A stretch of DNA of 64,000 bases from Pullulanibacillus pueri. GTDB taxonomy: Bacteria > Bacillota > Bacilli > Bacillales > Sporolactobacillaceae. The position numbers were made by a program, and so were the translations under genes. Positions 1-7,906 of this stretch are shown one piece after another; position 1 is the stretch's first letter, and each line of letters starts with the position of its first letter. The notes beneath the pieces are model-generated. The model saw nothing but the letters and a program-made list of their open reading frames with translations, was not told the origin of the DNA and ran no database searches. The stretch lies in assembly GCF_014639255.1 (NCBI RefSeq), contig NZ_BMFV01000003.1, positions 62,001-126,000 of the forward strand, written 5' to 3'.

Positions 1-288
1 AAAGAACTTGATAATGGTGCAACAGGGGAAAGTCAATTTTTAGTTTCACAAGGAATCATTCCAACTAGAAATAGTGATATTAAAGCCCTCAGCAAAGAAT
101 TAAGTGATCCAAATTATAAACCATTCATCAATGCCTTAGACTTTGCAAAACCAGAACCTAATATTTTTGCTGGACAAAAGATTAAGACGGATTTACAGAA
201 ACAAATTGAACAAGTTTGGAGTAAACAAACATCTGTTAAAAATGGGTTGAATAATGCTAATAAAGTCATTAATCAAGAATTGAAATAA
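1..288 (+). CDS. Sugar ABC transporter substrate-binding protein (C-terminal part)
   Basis: The reading frame is open from the window edge to a TAA at 286-288 and gives the last 95 residues of a protein. The tail has the look of a family 1 extracellular solute-binding protein: a KPEPNIFAG stretch followed by a helical, Lys/Gln-rich C-terminus ending in INQELK. Two sugar-type permeases follow at 441 and 1382, the usual order of carbohydrate ABC importers. Because the downstream genes are namZ, murQ and anmK, the likely ligand is a cell-wall amino sugar or disaccharide; this is inference from context. The N-terminus, lipobox and ligand site lie outside the window. Confidence 0.75.
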   Translation, partial: KELDNGATGESQFLVSQGIIPTRNSDIKALSKELSDPNYKPFINALDFAKPEPNIFAGQKIKTDLQKQIEQVWSKQTSVKNGLNNANKVINQELK

Positions 289-317
289 CAAAGGGGGCAT
301 TAAGCCCTTCTTTGTTT
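287..317 (+). terminator. Hairpin terminator/attenuator after the binding-protein gene
   Basis: A stem-loop begins at the stop codon: AACAAAG pairs with CTTTGTT and the inner GGGC pairs with GCCC around an ATTAA loop. It sits between the binding-protein gene and the permeases, where partial termination or mRNA stabilisation would give excess binding protein over permease. Confidence 0.65.
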
Positions 318-382
318 CAAGTTTAATAGAATCTAGGGTAGATTTGAGTTTTAGGATAGAAAGATAAGAGGGAATATGAGTT

Positions 383-408
383 TTATTTATCATGGATATG
401 ATAAATAA
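383..408. promoter_or_regulatory. Perfect inverted repeat upstream of the permease genes
   Basis: TTATTTATCAT and ATGATAAATAA form a perfect 11-bp inverted repeat with a 4-base spacer, about 30 bases before the first permease start. It could be an operator or an mRNA hairpin. It has no T-tract, so it is not a terminator. Confidence 0.45.
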
Positions 409-440
409 CGGTACTTTCTCAAAAAGGGTGTGAATCTAAA

Positions 441-1382
441 ATGGGTTATGAACTTAATAAACAAATCGCACCACAGGTTAAACAAGGAAGAAAAAAAATG
501 ATAACACAACAAGGTGTTATGGGGTATATTTTTATGCTCCCATCCCTGGTCTTTTATTTCATTTTTCTATTAATCCCCCTTGTGTTTTCCTTGTTTTTAA
601 GCTTTACAGAGTGGGGCGGTTTTGATTTTTCCTTAATAAAATGGGTGGGGTTTAAGAACTATAAAGATTTTTTCTTTGGTGGACACGGATTTTTATATCC
701 TGTTTTAACAAATACATTAATTTTTGCCTTTGGCTCAGTTCTTGTTAGCTTTTTTATTGCTTTGGTGATTTCATACATGATCACACGTCTTAGACTTGAA
801 GGTTTCTGGAGAACACTATATTTCTTACCTATGGTTACTAATGTCGTTGCGGTTGGAAATGTATGGGATTTTATGTATGACCCTACAAATGGCTTAATTA
901 ATAGTTTTTTAAACACATTAGGGTTACCAACAGTTAAATTTATGGACAACCCTCATATCGCATTGTATTCAGTTATAATTGTTGCCGTTTGGTCTGGTAT
1001 TGGAAGTGCTATTTTAATTTTAAGTGCAGGATTAAAAAATATCCCAGATTCTTATTATGAGGCAGCAACGATTGATGGGGCAGGTTCCTTTAGATTATTT
1101 TGGAATGTTACAGTTCCCCTTTTGAAACCTTCAATTTTATTTGTTCTTATAACGGGATTTATAGGAGGTCTCCAATCTTTTAACTTAATTTTAGTTATGA
1201 CAGGTGATGGCGGCCCAGGAAATTCAACCAACGTGTTAGGGCTTGAGATGTATAATCAAGCCTTCAAATATGGGCAATGGGGAATGGCGAGTGCGATGGC
1301 TTTTATTCTTTTTGTCATCGTGTTAATTATTACATTAATTCAACTACGCGTTTTCCGTAGCGGAGGAGTTGAAAACTACTAA
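441..1382 (+). CDS. Sugar ABC transporter permease (MalF type)
   Basis: This 313-residue integral membrane protein is one half of a carbohydrate ABC importer channel. A hydrophobic first segment (about residues 30-55) is followed by five more membrane spans. The EAA loop that contacts the ATPase is visible as EAATIDGAGSFRLFW near residues 208-222. The ATG at 441 has an AAGGGTGTGA Shine-Dalgarno site at good distance. The stop codon overlaps the next permease start by one base, so the two are translationally coupled. No ATP-binding gene is present in the cluster; a shared MsmX/MsmK-type ATPase encoded elsewhere is the usual solution in Firmicutes. The substrate, inferred from neighbours, is probably a peptidoglycan sugar. 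Confidence 0.88.
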   Translation: MGYELNKQIAPQVKQGRKKMITQQGVMGYIFMLPSLVFYFIFLLIPLVFSLFLSFTEWGGFDFSLIKWVGFKNYKDFFFGGHGFLYPVLTNTLIFAFGSVLVSFFIALVISYMITRLRLEGFWRTLYFLPMVTNVVAVGNVWDFMYDPTNGLINSFLNTLGLPTVKFMDNPHIALYSVIIVAVWSGIGSAILILSAGLKNIPDSYYEAATIDGAGSFRLFWNVTVPLLKPSILFVLITGFIGGLQSFNLILVMTGDGGPGNSTNVLGLEMYNQAFKYGQWGMASAMAFILFVIVLIITLIQLRVFRSGGVENY

Positions 1383-2254
1383 TGAAAAGAAAATTCCCTT
1401 GGTTTTCATACCTGGTTGTTATTATTGGCGGTATCTCGATGATTGTTCCTTTTTTGGACATGGTATTCACCTCATTTAAAAACCAAAAGGAACTTAATAG
1501 TCTTAAATTTTCATTGCTTCCAGAGCATTATCATTTTGATCATTTTATAACTGCTTTTCAAGAATTAAATATGGGACGGTTATTTACCAATAGTATTTTA
1601 GCGACTTTAGGTGTTACGGTACTGGTGTTGCTAACGAGTACACTAGCAGGCTATGCCTTGACAAAAATTAGATTTAAAGGTCAGCAAACACTTTTTAAAT
1701 TTATTTTAGCCACAATGATGTTCCCGGCATTTTTATTTTTGATCCCCAACTTCTATATTACTGTTCATTTTCCTTTAGTTGGAGGAAATGATTTATTCGG
1801 TGAGGGAGGGAATGGTGGACTTGCTACATCAGTCTTGGCTTTGATTCTCCCTTTTTCAGTTAGTGGGTTTGGGATTTTCTTAATGCGCCAATTTGTTATG
1901 ACCATTCCAGATGCTGTAATAGAAGCAGCGCGAATTGATGGTGCATCAGAGTTTCGTGTGTTTTGGCAATTGGTTATACCGATGACATTACCAGCAATGG
2001 CGACTTTAGCTATCTTTACTTTTATCGGTCAATGGAATGAATTAATATGGGGCCTTCTTATTTTTACAGTAAATAATAATTTGGCTACGCTGCCTGTTGG
2101 TATTCAGATGTTGCAATCGGCTTTAGATCCCGACTTGACTAAAGCATTAGTAAGTGCAGCTATAACTATTAGTGTTATACCTGTTATGATTTTATTCATT
2201 ATCTTGCAAAAGTATTATGTAAAGGGTATGCAAATGTCTGGTGTTAAAGAATAG
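1382..2254 (+). CDS. Sugar ABC transporter permease (MalG type)
   Basis: This 290-residue protein is the second permease of the importer. It has about six membrane spans and the EAA motif EAARIDGASEFRVFWQL near residues 180-196, followed by a Pro-rich turn typical of MalG-like subunits. It starts in a TAATG overlap with the upstream permease and ends nine bases before namZ, so it lies in the same transcription unit. It would pair with the preceding permease and an ATPase encoded outside the window. The family is clear; the sugar specificity is inferred only from the downstream amino-sugar catabolic genes. Confidence 0.88.
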   Translation: MKRKFPWFSYLVVIIGGISMIVPFLDMVFTSFKNQKELNSLKFSLLPEHYHFDHFITAFQELNMGRLFTNSILATLGVTVLVLLTSTLAGYALTKIRFKGQQTLFKFILATMMFPAFLFLIPNFYITVHFPLVGGNDLFGEGGNGGLATSVLALILPFSVSGFGIFLMRQFVMTIPDAVIEAARIDGASEFRVFWQLVIPMTLPAMATLAIFTFIGQWNELIWGLLIFTVNNNLATLPVGIQMLQSALDPDLTKALVSAAITISVIPVMILFIILQKYYVKGMQMSGVKE

Positions 2255-2268
2255 AAGGGGGCATGTTT

Positions 2269-3423
2269 GTGCAATTAGGTGTAGATCATTTTTTGAATCA
2301 GGAAGCAAGGCAGTATAAAAATAAACGTATTGGACTTTTAACTAATATGACGGGTGTCAATCACAAGCTTCAACCCACTATTGATCTGTTTTATGAGCAT
2401 CCTGATATTCAATTGACAGTATTATTTGGACCAGAACACGGAATCCGTGGGGACGCTAAAGAAGGTGAGAAAATAACTTCTAGTCAGGATCCTTATACTG
2501 GGTTACCGGTTTATAGTCTATATGGTGAAACACGTAAACCCACCAAGGAAATGCTAGACAACGTAGATGTAGTGGTCATTGATCTTCAGGATATTGGGAC
2601 AAGATTCTATACCTTTATCTATACAGTTGCGAATGTTATGGAAGCATGTAAAGAATTTGATAAGGAAGTTGTCGTTCTTGATCGCCCGAACCCAATTAAT
2701 GGTGTACAAAGAGAGGGAAATCTCGTCAAAGAGGAATTTAGATCATTTATTGGGCAATATCCATTACCTGTTCGACACGGATTAACTATTGGTGAAATAG
2801 CGTTACTGTATAAGCATGAATTTGGATTAGACTGCAAGCTGACTGTGGTGCCCATGTCAGGATGGTCACGGGAAATGTATTTTGATGATACTGGACTTAT
2901 TTGGGTACCCGCCTCTCCTAATTCGACTGGGCAAGTGATGAGTATTTTGTATCCAGGGACATGTCTCATTGAGGGGACAACACTTTCAGAAGGAAGAGGG
3001 ACAACACGTCCATTTGAAATAATTGGAGCACCATTCATAGAGGGTTATAAATTAGCTAAGTTTTTTAATGAAAGAAAACTAGAAGGCGTTATTGCAAGAC
3101 CAACTTCTTTTATACCAACCTATCAAAAGTACAAGGATAAATTATGTTCAGGTATACAAATACATGTAACGGATAAAAAGAAAGTTCACAGTTTTAAGAC
3201 TGGTCTCTACCTCCTAGAGACGGTTGCTAAAATGTACCCTGAACAATTTGAATTCCGAGACGCCCAAAAGAAACGTTCGTTTATTAATCTTTTGGCAGGA
3301 ACGGATAAGTTAAAGGACAAAATTATGCGACAGGAAGTTGATTATTTTCTTGAAGAAACCCAAGAAGAATTAGAAGGTTTTACAAAAAGGGTTTCTCCTT
3401 ATTTGCTGTATAAAAATGAATAA
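2269..3423 (+). CDS. namZ: Exo-beta-N-acetylmuramidase NamZ (DUF1343, GH171)
   Basis: This 384-residue protein belongs to the DUF1343/YbbC family, whose Bacillus subtilis member NamZ releases MurNAc from the non-reducing end of peptidoglycan fragments. Family blocks seen are FGPEHGIRG (near residue 55), DLQDIGTRFYTF, LDRPNPING, and EGTTLSEGRGTTRPF. It has no signal peptide, whereas the B. subtilis enzyme is exported, so this copy is probably cytosolic and acts on an imported disaccharide. An ATG at 2263 is in frame but only one base from the AAGGGGG ribosome site; GTG 2269, seven bases away, is the better start. The murQ start follows closely, consistent with one operon. Confidence 0.85.
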   Translation: MQLGVDHFLNQEARQYKNKRIGLLTNMTGVNHKLQPTIDLFYEHPDIQLTVLFGPEHGIRGDAKEGEKITSSQDPYTGLPVYSLYGETRKPTKEMLDNVDVVVIDLQDIGTRFYTFIYTVANVMEACKEFDKEVVVLDRPNPINGVQREGNLVKEEFRSFIGQYPLPVRHGLTIGEIALLYKHEFGLDCKLTVVPMSGWSREMYFDDTGLIWVPASPNSTGQVMSILYPGTCLIEGTTLSEGRGTTRPFEIIGAPFIEGYKLAKFFNERKLEGVIARPTSFIPTYQKYKDKLCSGIQIHVTDKKKVHSFKTGLYLLETVAKMYPEQFEFRDAQKKRSFINLLAGTDKLKDKIMRQEVDYFLEETQEELEGFTKRVSPYLLYKNE

Positions 3424-3438
3424 AAAGTGGGTGGAAAT

Positions 3439-4356
3439 GTGGATAACCATTCTCTAACGACTGAGAGTTTAAATCCAAATACGACGTATATAGATCAAAT
3501 GACAACGATAGAAATATTAACATGTATAAATAATGAAGATAGAAAAATAGCAGATGCGATACAACAGGTACTTCCTAATATTGAAGCAGCGGTAGAGATC
3601 ATTTATGAATCCCTTAAGAGTGGTGGTCGTGTTTTTCTAGTAGGTGCTGGAACGAGTGGGCGATTAGGGGTGCTTGAAGCTGCAGAGTGTCCACCAACAT
3701 TTGGAATAAGCGATCAACTTATTCAAGCTGTTATTGCTGGCGGGGAACAAGCGATTTTTAAAGCAGTGGAAAGCGCAGAGGATGATGAGTTCAGAGGGCA
3801 AAAGGATCTAGAAAAAAGAGGATTAACGCATAAAGATGCTGTTATCGGTATTGCAGCCAGTGGTCGAACACCATATGTTATAGGTGCTGTTAAATGTGCA
3901 AAACAGCAAGGAGCAAAAACAATAGCTTTAACGTGTAATAAAGAATCAGTATTGGGGCAATTAACGGATAGAAAAATTGAGGTGGTTCCTGGTCCAGAGG
4001 TCATTAGTGGTTCAACCCGTATGAAGGCTGGAACTGCACAAAAGATTGTTCTTAATATGATTACCACTTCAGTAATGATTAAATTAGGTAAAGTCTATCA
4101 AAATTTAATGGTAGATTTAAAAGTTAGTAACCAAAAGTTGAAGGAACGTGCAATTAATATTATAAAAATGGTGACGAATGCAGATGAGAAAGAAATTAAT
4201 GATGCCTTAGCAAACGCTCACTATAATGTGAAAACGGCAATTGTTATGTTAGAACGAAACATGAGCTATGAGACAGCGTTGGAATTATTAAACGTATCAA
4301 ATGGCTTTGTGAGACAGGCTATTGATAAAAAGAATAATCATATTTCTATGAAGTAA
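3439..4356 (+). CDS. murQ: N-acetylmuramic acid 6-phosphate etherase (copy 1)
   Basis: MurQ cleaves the D-lactyl ether of MurNAc 6-phosphate to GlcNAc 6-phosphate and lactate in the cytoplasm. The protein (about 305 residues) is a single SIS-domain enzyme of usual length. It shows GAGTSGRLGVLEAAECPPTF with the catalytic Glu in the AAECPPTF block, the IAASGRTPY phosphate-binding segment, and GSTRMKAGTAQK. GTG 3439 follows a GGTGG ribosome site; GTG 3427 is an upstream alternative with no visible site. It lies between namZ and a GNAT gene in the salvage operon. A second, diverged murQ is at 10555. Confidence 0.92.
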   Translation: MDNHSLTTESLNPNTTYIDQMTTIEILTCINNEDRKIADAIQQVLPNIEAAVEIIYESLKSGGRVFLVGAGTSGRLGVLEAAECPPTFGISDQLIQAVIAGGEQAIFKAVESAEDDEFRGQKDLEKRGLTHKDAVIGIAASGRTPYVIGAVKCAKQQGAKTIALTCNKESVLGQLTDRKIEVVPGPEVISGSTRMKAGTAQKIVLNMITTSVMIKLGKVYQNLMVDLKVSNQKLKERAINIIKMVTNADEKEINDALANAHYNVKTAIVMLERNMSYETALELLNVSNGFVRQAIDKKNNHISMK

Positions 4357-4373
4357 ATAGGAGGATTTTCAAG

Positions 4374-5321
4374 ATGATTACGTATAGAACCTATGAACCT
4401 GGTGATGAAAAACAAATTGTTGCACTTTGGAATGAGACTCTAGAAATGGATCCTACGAATCCTAAGCGTTTTCGAAATTTAATTTTATTGGATGCAAATT
4501 TTGATCCAACTGGATTACAACTTGCATTTGATGATGATAAATTAATTGGTGCTCTTTATGGCTTACATCGAAAATTACCAATGTATGGTTTAGATTTAGA
4601 GGCTGAGAACGGTTGGATTACTTTTTTCTTTGTTTCACCGGAATACCGGCTTCAAGGTGTTGGAAATCAGCTTTTAGAAAATGCGGTTCAATTTTTTAAG
4701 GAGCATGGACAAACCACTATTTTTTTTGCTTCTTATGCACCAAATTATATTGTTCCAGGTATTGATAAGGAAAATTATCCAAAGGCAGCTTCATTCTTAG
4801 AGAGTAAAGGCTTTAAAACAGTTTATCCTTGTGTTGCTATGGACCGAAACCTAGTCAGTTTTAAACTTTCTGATGAGATCAAATCACTTGTAAAGGAAAG
4901 GGAAAATGAGGGGTATTCGTTTCGGCAGGCGAATGATGGTGATTTATATAACGTAGTCCAATTTGCCAACGAAATTTTCAACCCCGATTGGGGGCGTGCA
5001 ATACGTGAGGGAATACCACAGGGATTACCAATGGAAAGGATCTGGGTTGCATATAATGACAGGAAGCTCGTTGGTTTCTGTATCCACGGTGGGTATGAAG
5101 GTGTTCCGGATCGTTTTGGTCCCTTTGGAGTGGACCCTGAAGAACAAGGAAAAAAAATAGGAAAAATTCTTCTTAATCTTTGTTTATACTCTATGAAATC
5201 TGAAGGCTTACATGGTGCCTGGTTCTTGTGGACAGGTGAAAAAAGTACAGCAGGTCACCTCTATAAAAAAACGGGCTTTGAAATTACACGTACTTTTTAT
5301 GTCGTTAAAAAAAGCATATAA
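4374..5321 (+). CDS. Tandem-domain GNAT N-acetyltransferase
   Basis: This 315-residue protein contains two GNAT folds in tandem. The acetyl-CoA pyrophosphate loop of the first is seen as SPEYRLQGVGNQLL near residue 90, and that of the second as DPEEQGKKIGKILL near residue 253. A GGAGG ribosome site precedes the ATG. The gene sits between murQ and anmK in the peptidoglycan-sugar operon, which suggests acetylation of an amino sugar (for instance re-acetylation of de-N-acetylated glucosamine or muramic acid), but the substrate is not evident from sequence. An alternative is a general small-molecule acetyltransferase carried along in the operon. Confidence 0.75.
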   Translation: MITYRTYEPGDEKQIVALWNETLEMDPTNPKRFRNLILLDANFDPTGLQLAFDDDKLIGALYGLHRKLPMYGLDLEAENGWITFFFVSPEYRLQGVGNQLLENAVQFFKEHGQTTIFFASYAPNYIVPGIDKENYPKAASFLESKGFKTVYPCVAMDRNLVSFKLSDEIKSLVKERENEGYSFRQANDGDLYNVVQFANEIFNPDWGRAIREGIPQGLPMERIWVAYNDRKLVGFCIHGGYEGVPDRFGPFGVDPEEQGKKIGKILLNLCLYSMKSEGLHGAWFLWTGEKSTAGHLYKKTGFEITRTFYVVKKSI

Positions 5322-5328
5322 AATTTTT

Positions 5329-5356
5329 AGGTCCTTGAATCTAAGGGACCTTTTTT
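5329..5356 (+). terminator. Intrinsic terminator inside the murQ-anmK operon
   Basis: AGGTCCTT pairs with AAGGGACCT (one bulged G) around a GAATCT loop, followed by six T. It lies just after the GNAT gene and about 20 bases before anmK, so anmK is probably reached only by read-through. Confidence 0.75.
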
Positions 5357-5377
5357 CTAAGGGTGTGGAACGTGAAC

Positions 5378-6535
5378 ATGGAAGAAAAATTTATCGTTGG
5401 GCTAATGTCCGGGACCTCTGTTGATGGTATAGACGCAGCGTTGACTCGTATTATAGGTTCGGGAAATAATACAAAAGTTGAAGTGCTTAATTTTATAACA
5501 TTGGACTATTCTAAGGAAATGAGAGGGAAAATTTTTCAGGCAATGGATCCTGAGCGTTCATCGACACCTTTAATTTGCAGTTTAAATTTTGAACTTGGGT
5601 ATTGTTTTGCCGATGCAGTAAAGAAGGTCTGCCGTGATGTTCAGTTTGAGTTAAAAAGGCTCAATGCCGTTGGTTCTCATGGTCAAACTATCTATCATAT
5701 CCCTCAATCTGAAAGTACATATATCCCCTCAACACTACAAATAGGAGAGCCTGCAGTCATCGCTTATCAGACAAAAACCTCAGTAATATCAAACTTTCGA
5801 GTCATGGATATGGCGGCAGGGGGTCAAGGAGCACCACTTGTTCCATATATAGATTACCTATTATTTAAGAATCAACATAAAGCAGTGGCATTGCAGAATA
5901 TTGGTGGTATTTCTAATGTGACAGTTCTTCCAGAGAATTGTTCGTTGGAAGATGTGTATGCCTTTGACACTGGGCCTGGAAATATGATTATTGACGAGCT
6001 TGTTCGACGATTTTATGGCATTAATTATGATCCTAATGGTAAATATGCAAAACAGGGAGAAATCTCTCAACCACTTTTAAATGAAATGATGGAGGATCCT
6101 TACATTAAACAATTTCCACCTAAAACAACTGGGCGGGAATCCTATGGTAAGGCCTATGTTGATCGATTATTAGAAAGTTGGAGGAGGTTGTCTCCCAATG
6201 ATTTAATTGCGACGGCTACATATTTTACAGCTAAGTCGATTGCACAAAACTATGAAAATTTTATTCTATCAAAGCATAAAATTGAAGAAATAATCGTAAG
6301 TGGTGGGGGCAGTTATAATCAAGCCTTAATGACATGGTTAGATATTTTACTTCCTCAACTATCAATCAAGACAGCAGGGGATTATGGGGTAGCTTCGGAT
6401 GCTAAAGAGGCGGTAGCTTTTGCGATCTTGGCAAATGAATTTTTTAGTAAACACTCCGCAAATGTACCGATGGCTACAGGGGCGGAAAAATCTATTGTCC
6501 TTGGAAATTGGACACCTTATATTGATCAAAAATAA
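5378..6535 (+). CDS. anmK: 1,6-anhydro-N-acetylmuramic acid kinase
   Basis: AnmK opens the 1,6-anhydro ring of anhydro-MurNAc and phosphorylates it to MurNAc 6-phosphate, the substrate of MurQ. The 385-residue protein has the expected actin-like kinase motifs: VGLMSGTSVDGIDA at the N-terminus, FDTGPGNMIID near residue 200, and VSGGGSYN near residue 307. In-frame GTG codons at 5363 and 5372 are possible starts; the AAGGGTG site fits 5372 well and 5378 less well, but the family N-terminus supports MEEKFIVGLMSG. It is the last gene before a strong terminator. The presence of AnmK implies that anhydro-muropeptide products are taken up, which is less common in Gram-positive bacteria. Confidence 0.92.
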   Translation: MEEKFIVGLMSGTSVDGIDAALTRIIGSGNNTKVEVLNFITLDYSKEMRGKIFQAMDPERSSTPLICSLNFELGYCFADAVKKVCRDVQFELKRLNAVGSHGQTIYHIPQSESTYIPSTLQIGEPAVIAYQTKTSVISNFRVMDMAAGGQGAPLVPYIDYLLFKNQHKAVALQNIGGISNVTVLPENCSLEDVYAFDTGPGNMIIDELVRRFYGINYDPNGKYAKQGEISQPLLNEMMEDPYIKQFPPKTTGRESYGKAYVDRLLESWRRLSPNDLIATATYFTAKSIAQNYENFILSKHKIEEIIVSGGGSYNQALMTWLDILLPQLSIKTAGDYGVASDAKEAVAFAILANEFFSKHSANVPMATGAEKSIVLGNWTPYIDQK

Positions 6536-6562
6536 ATCATGGAGAATGAATTGATAGAATCT

Positions 6563-6593
6563 AAAGGAGGTCTAGTGTTATTGACCTCCTTTT
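6563..6593 (+). terminator. Intrinsic terminator after anmK
   Basis: AAAGGAGGTC and GACCTCCTTT form a perfect 10-bp stem with a 10-base loop and a short T-run, closing the salvage operon. Confidence 0.85.
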
Positions 6594-6627
6594 GTTACTA
6601 TTAAACTATTAAAATTATCTGAATTAA

Positions 6628-6790
6628 CTTCCTCATGAGGCGACTAATGTATATCCTTCAGAACATATTCATATCATCATCTTAAGAAAAAAACTGAGTG
6701 AGAAGATTAAAAAGATAGGCAAAGAGACGTACATAGAGGTCCTCTTTAGCATTTCAAAAGGGACTATTATTTTTGTTACTTTGCTCTTAG
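6628..6790 (+). other. Intergenic stretch with an open but startless frame
   Basis: The frame that begins at 6628, after a TAA, stays open past 6860 but has no start codon with a ribosome site near its beginning. Its translation includes EHIHIIILRKKLSEKIKK. I do not recognise it; it could be the decayed 3' part of a lost gene such as a regulator of the following cassette, or chance. No promoter was identified. Confidence 0.2.
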
Positions 6791-6805
6791 AAAGGAGAAA
6801 TTATC

Positions 6806-7906
6806 ATAACCGACCGATATGTATTAAGTCATCTAAAGACCGTAAACGAAGAAGCGATAGATATTGTGATTGAGGACGGTCGTATTGCAAAAGTCACAAA
6901 AGCTGGATGTGGTCAGGGTGAGCAAGTCTTAAATTACTCAGGATGTTATGTGTCGAGTGGTTGGATTGATTTGCATGTTCATGCTTTTTCTGAGTTTGAG
7001 CCGTATGGAGATGAACTTGATGAGATTGGGATAAGACAAGGGGTCACAACTGTCGTTGATGCTGGAAGTTGTGGGGCAGACCGCATTCGGGACTTGTTTT
7101 TAAGTGCTGAGGAAAGTCAAACCAATCTCTTGGCCTTCTTAAATATTTCCAGGATAGGATTACAAAGGGTAGATGAGCTTTCCAACTTAACATGGATCGA
7201 TAAGCATAAGGTCCTTGAGGCTGTCCAAAACTACTCGCAGAAAATAGTAGGCCTGAAGGCGCGAATCAGTCATAGTGTTGTGCAGGACAAGGGCATTAAG
7301 CCCTTGCATATCGCGAGAGAACTTTCAGAAGCGACTTCCCTTCCTTTAATGGTTCATATTGGCTCAGCCCCGCCAGATATTGAGGACATTATGCCGTTAT
7401 TGCAAGCCCGAGATGTCGTCACCCATTATCTTAATGGCAAATCTAATAATCTCTTTCTTAAAAGTGGCAAACCTCGTGAAGTGTTACGAGAGGCCATCAA
7501 GCGCGGCGTTCATTTAGATGTCGGCCATGGCACTGCAAGCTTTTCGTTTAAAGTGGCTGAAGCGGCTCGACGGCATGGTATTGGACTAGATACTATTAGT
7601 ACCGATATTTACCGTGGCAATCGATTGAATGGTCCCGTTTATGGCATGGCTCATGTTCTTACAAAATTTCTTTATTTGGGGTATCCGCTACAAGAAATCA
7701 TTGATGCAGTGACGCTCCATGCCGCTGGTTGGTTGAATCGACCGGAGCTTGGGCGCATAAAGGTGGGAGACTCAGCCAATCTCACGTTATTTATAGTGAA
7801 GGATGAACCGACAGAGCTTACCGATTCAGAGGGTGAGGTTCGCGTGGCCAAGCAAAGACTAGACGCTAGAGGAGTGGTTGTGAATGGTAGACTCATTGAA
7901 TGCTAA
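6806..7906 (+). CDS. Amidohydrolase/deacetylase family metalloenzyme with a non-canonical start
   Basis: The protein resembles the EF_0837-type amidohydrolases encoded next to DgaE-like lyases. Metal-site features are GWIDLHVHAF (HxH), a Lys in VGLKARIS, His in MVHIGSAPP and Asp in STDIYRG. The usual N-terminal strand continues upstream of the first standard start (GTG 6866) as TDRYVLSHLKTVNEEAID, back to an AAAGGAG ribosome site at 6791-6797. No ATG, GTG or TTG lies between; ATT 6800, ATC 6803 and ATA 6806 are the only candidates, and ATA 6806 has ideal spacing (8 bases) and reads as ATG-ACC with one base changed. From there the protein is 366 residues, which fits the family. Its 3' end overlaps the next gene. 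Confidence 0.7.
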   Translation: MTDRYVLSHLKTVNEEAIDIVIEDGRIAKVTKAGCGQGEQVLNYSGCYVSSGWIDLHVHAFSEFEPYGDELDEIGIRQGVTTVVDAGSCGADRIRDLFLSAEESQTNLLAFLNISRIGLQRVDELSNLTWIDKHKVLEAVQNYSQKIVGLKARISHSVVQDKGIKPLHIARELSEATSLPLMVHIGSAPPDIEDIMPLLQARDVVTHYLNGKSNNLFLKSGKPREVLREAIKRGVHLDVGHGTASFSFKVAEAARRHGIGLDTISTDIYRGNRLNGPVYGMAHVLTKFLYLGYPLQEIIDAVTLHAAGWLNRPELGRIKVGDSANLTLFIVKDEPTELTDSEGEVRVAKQRLDARGVVVNGRLIEC

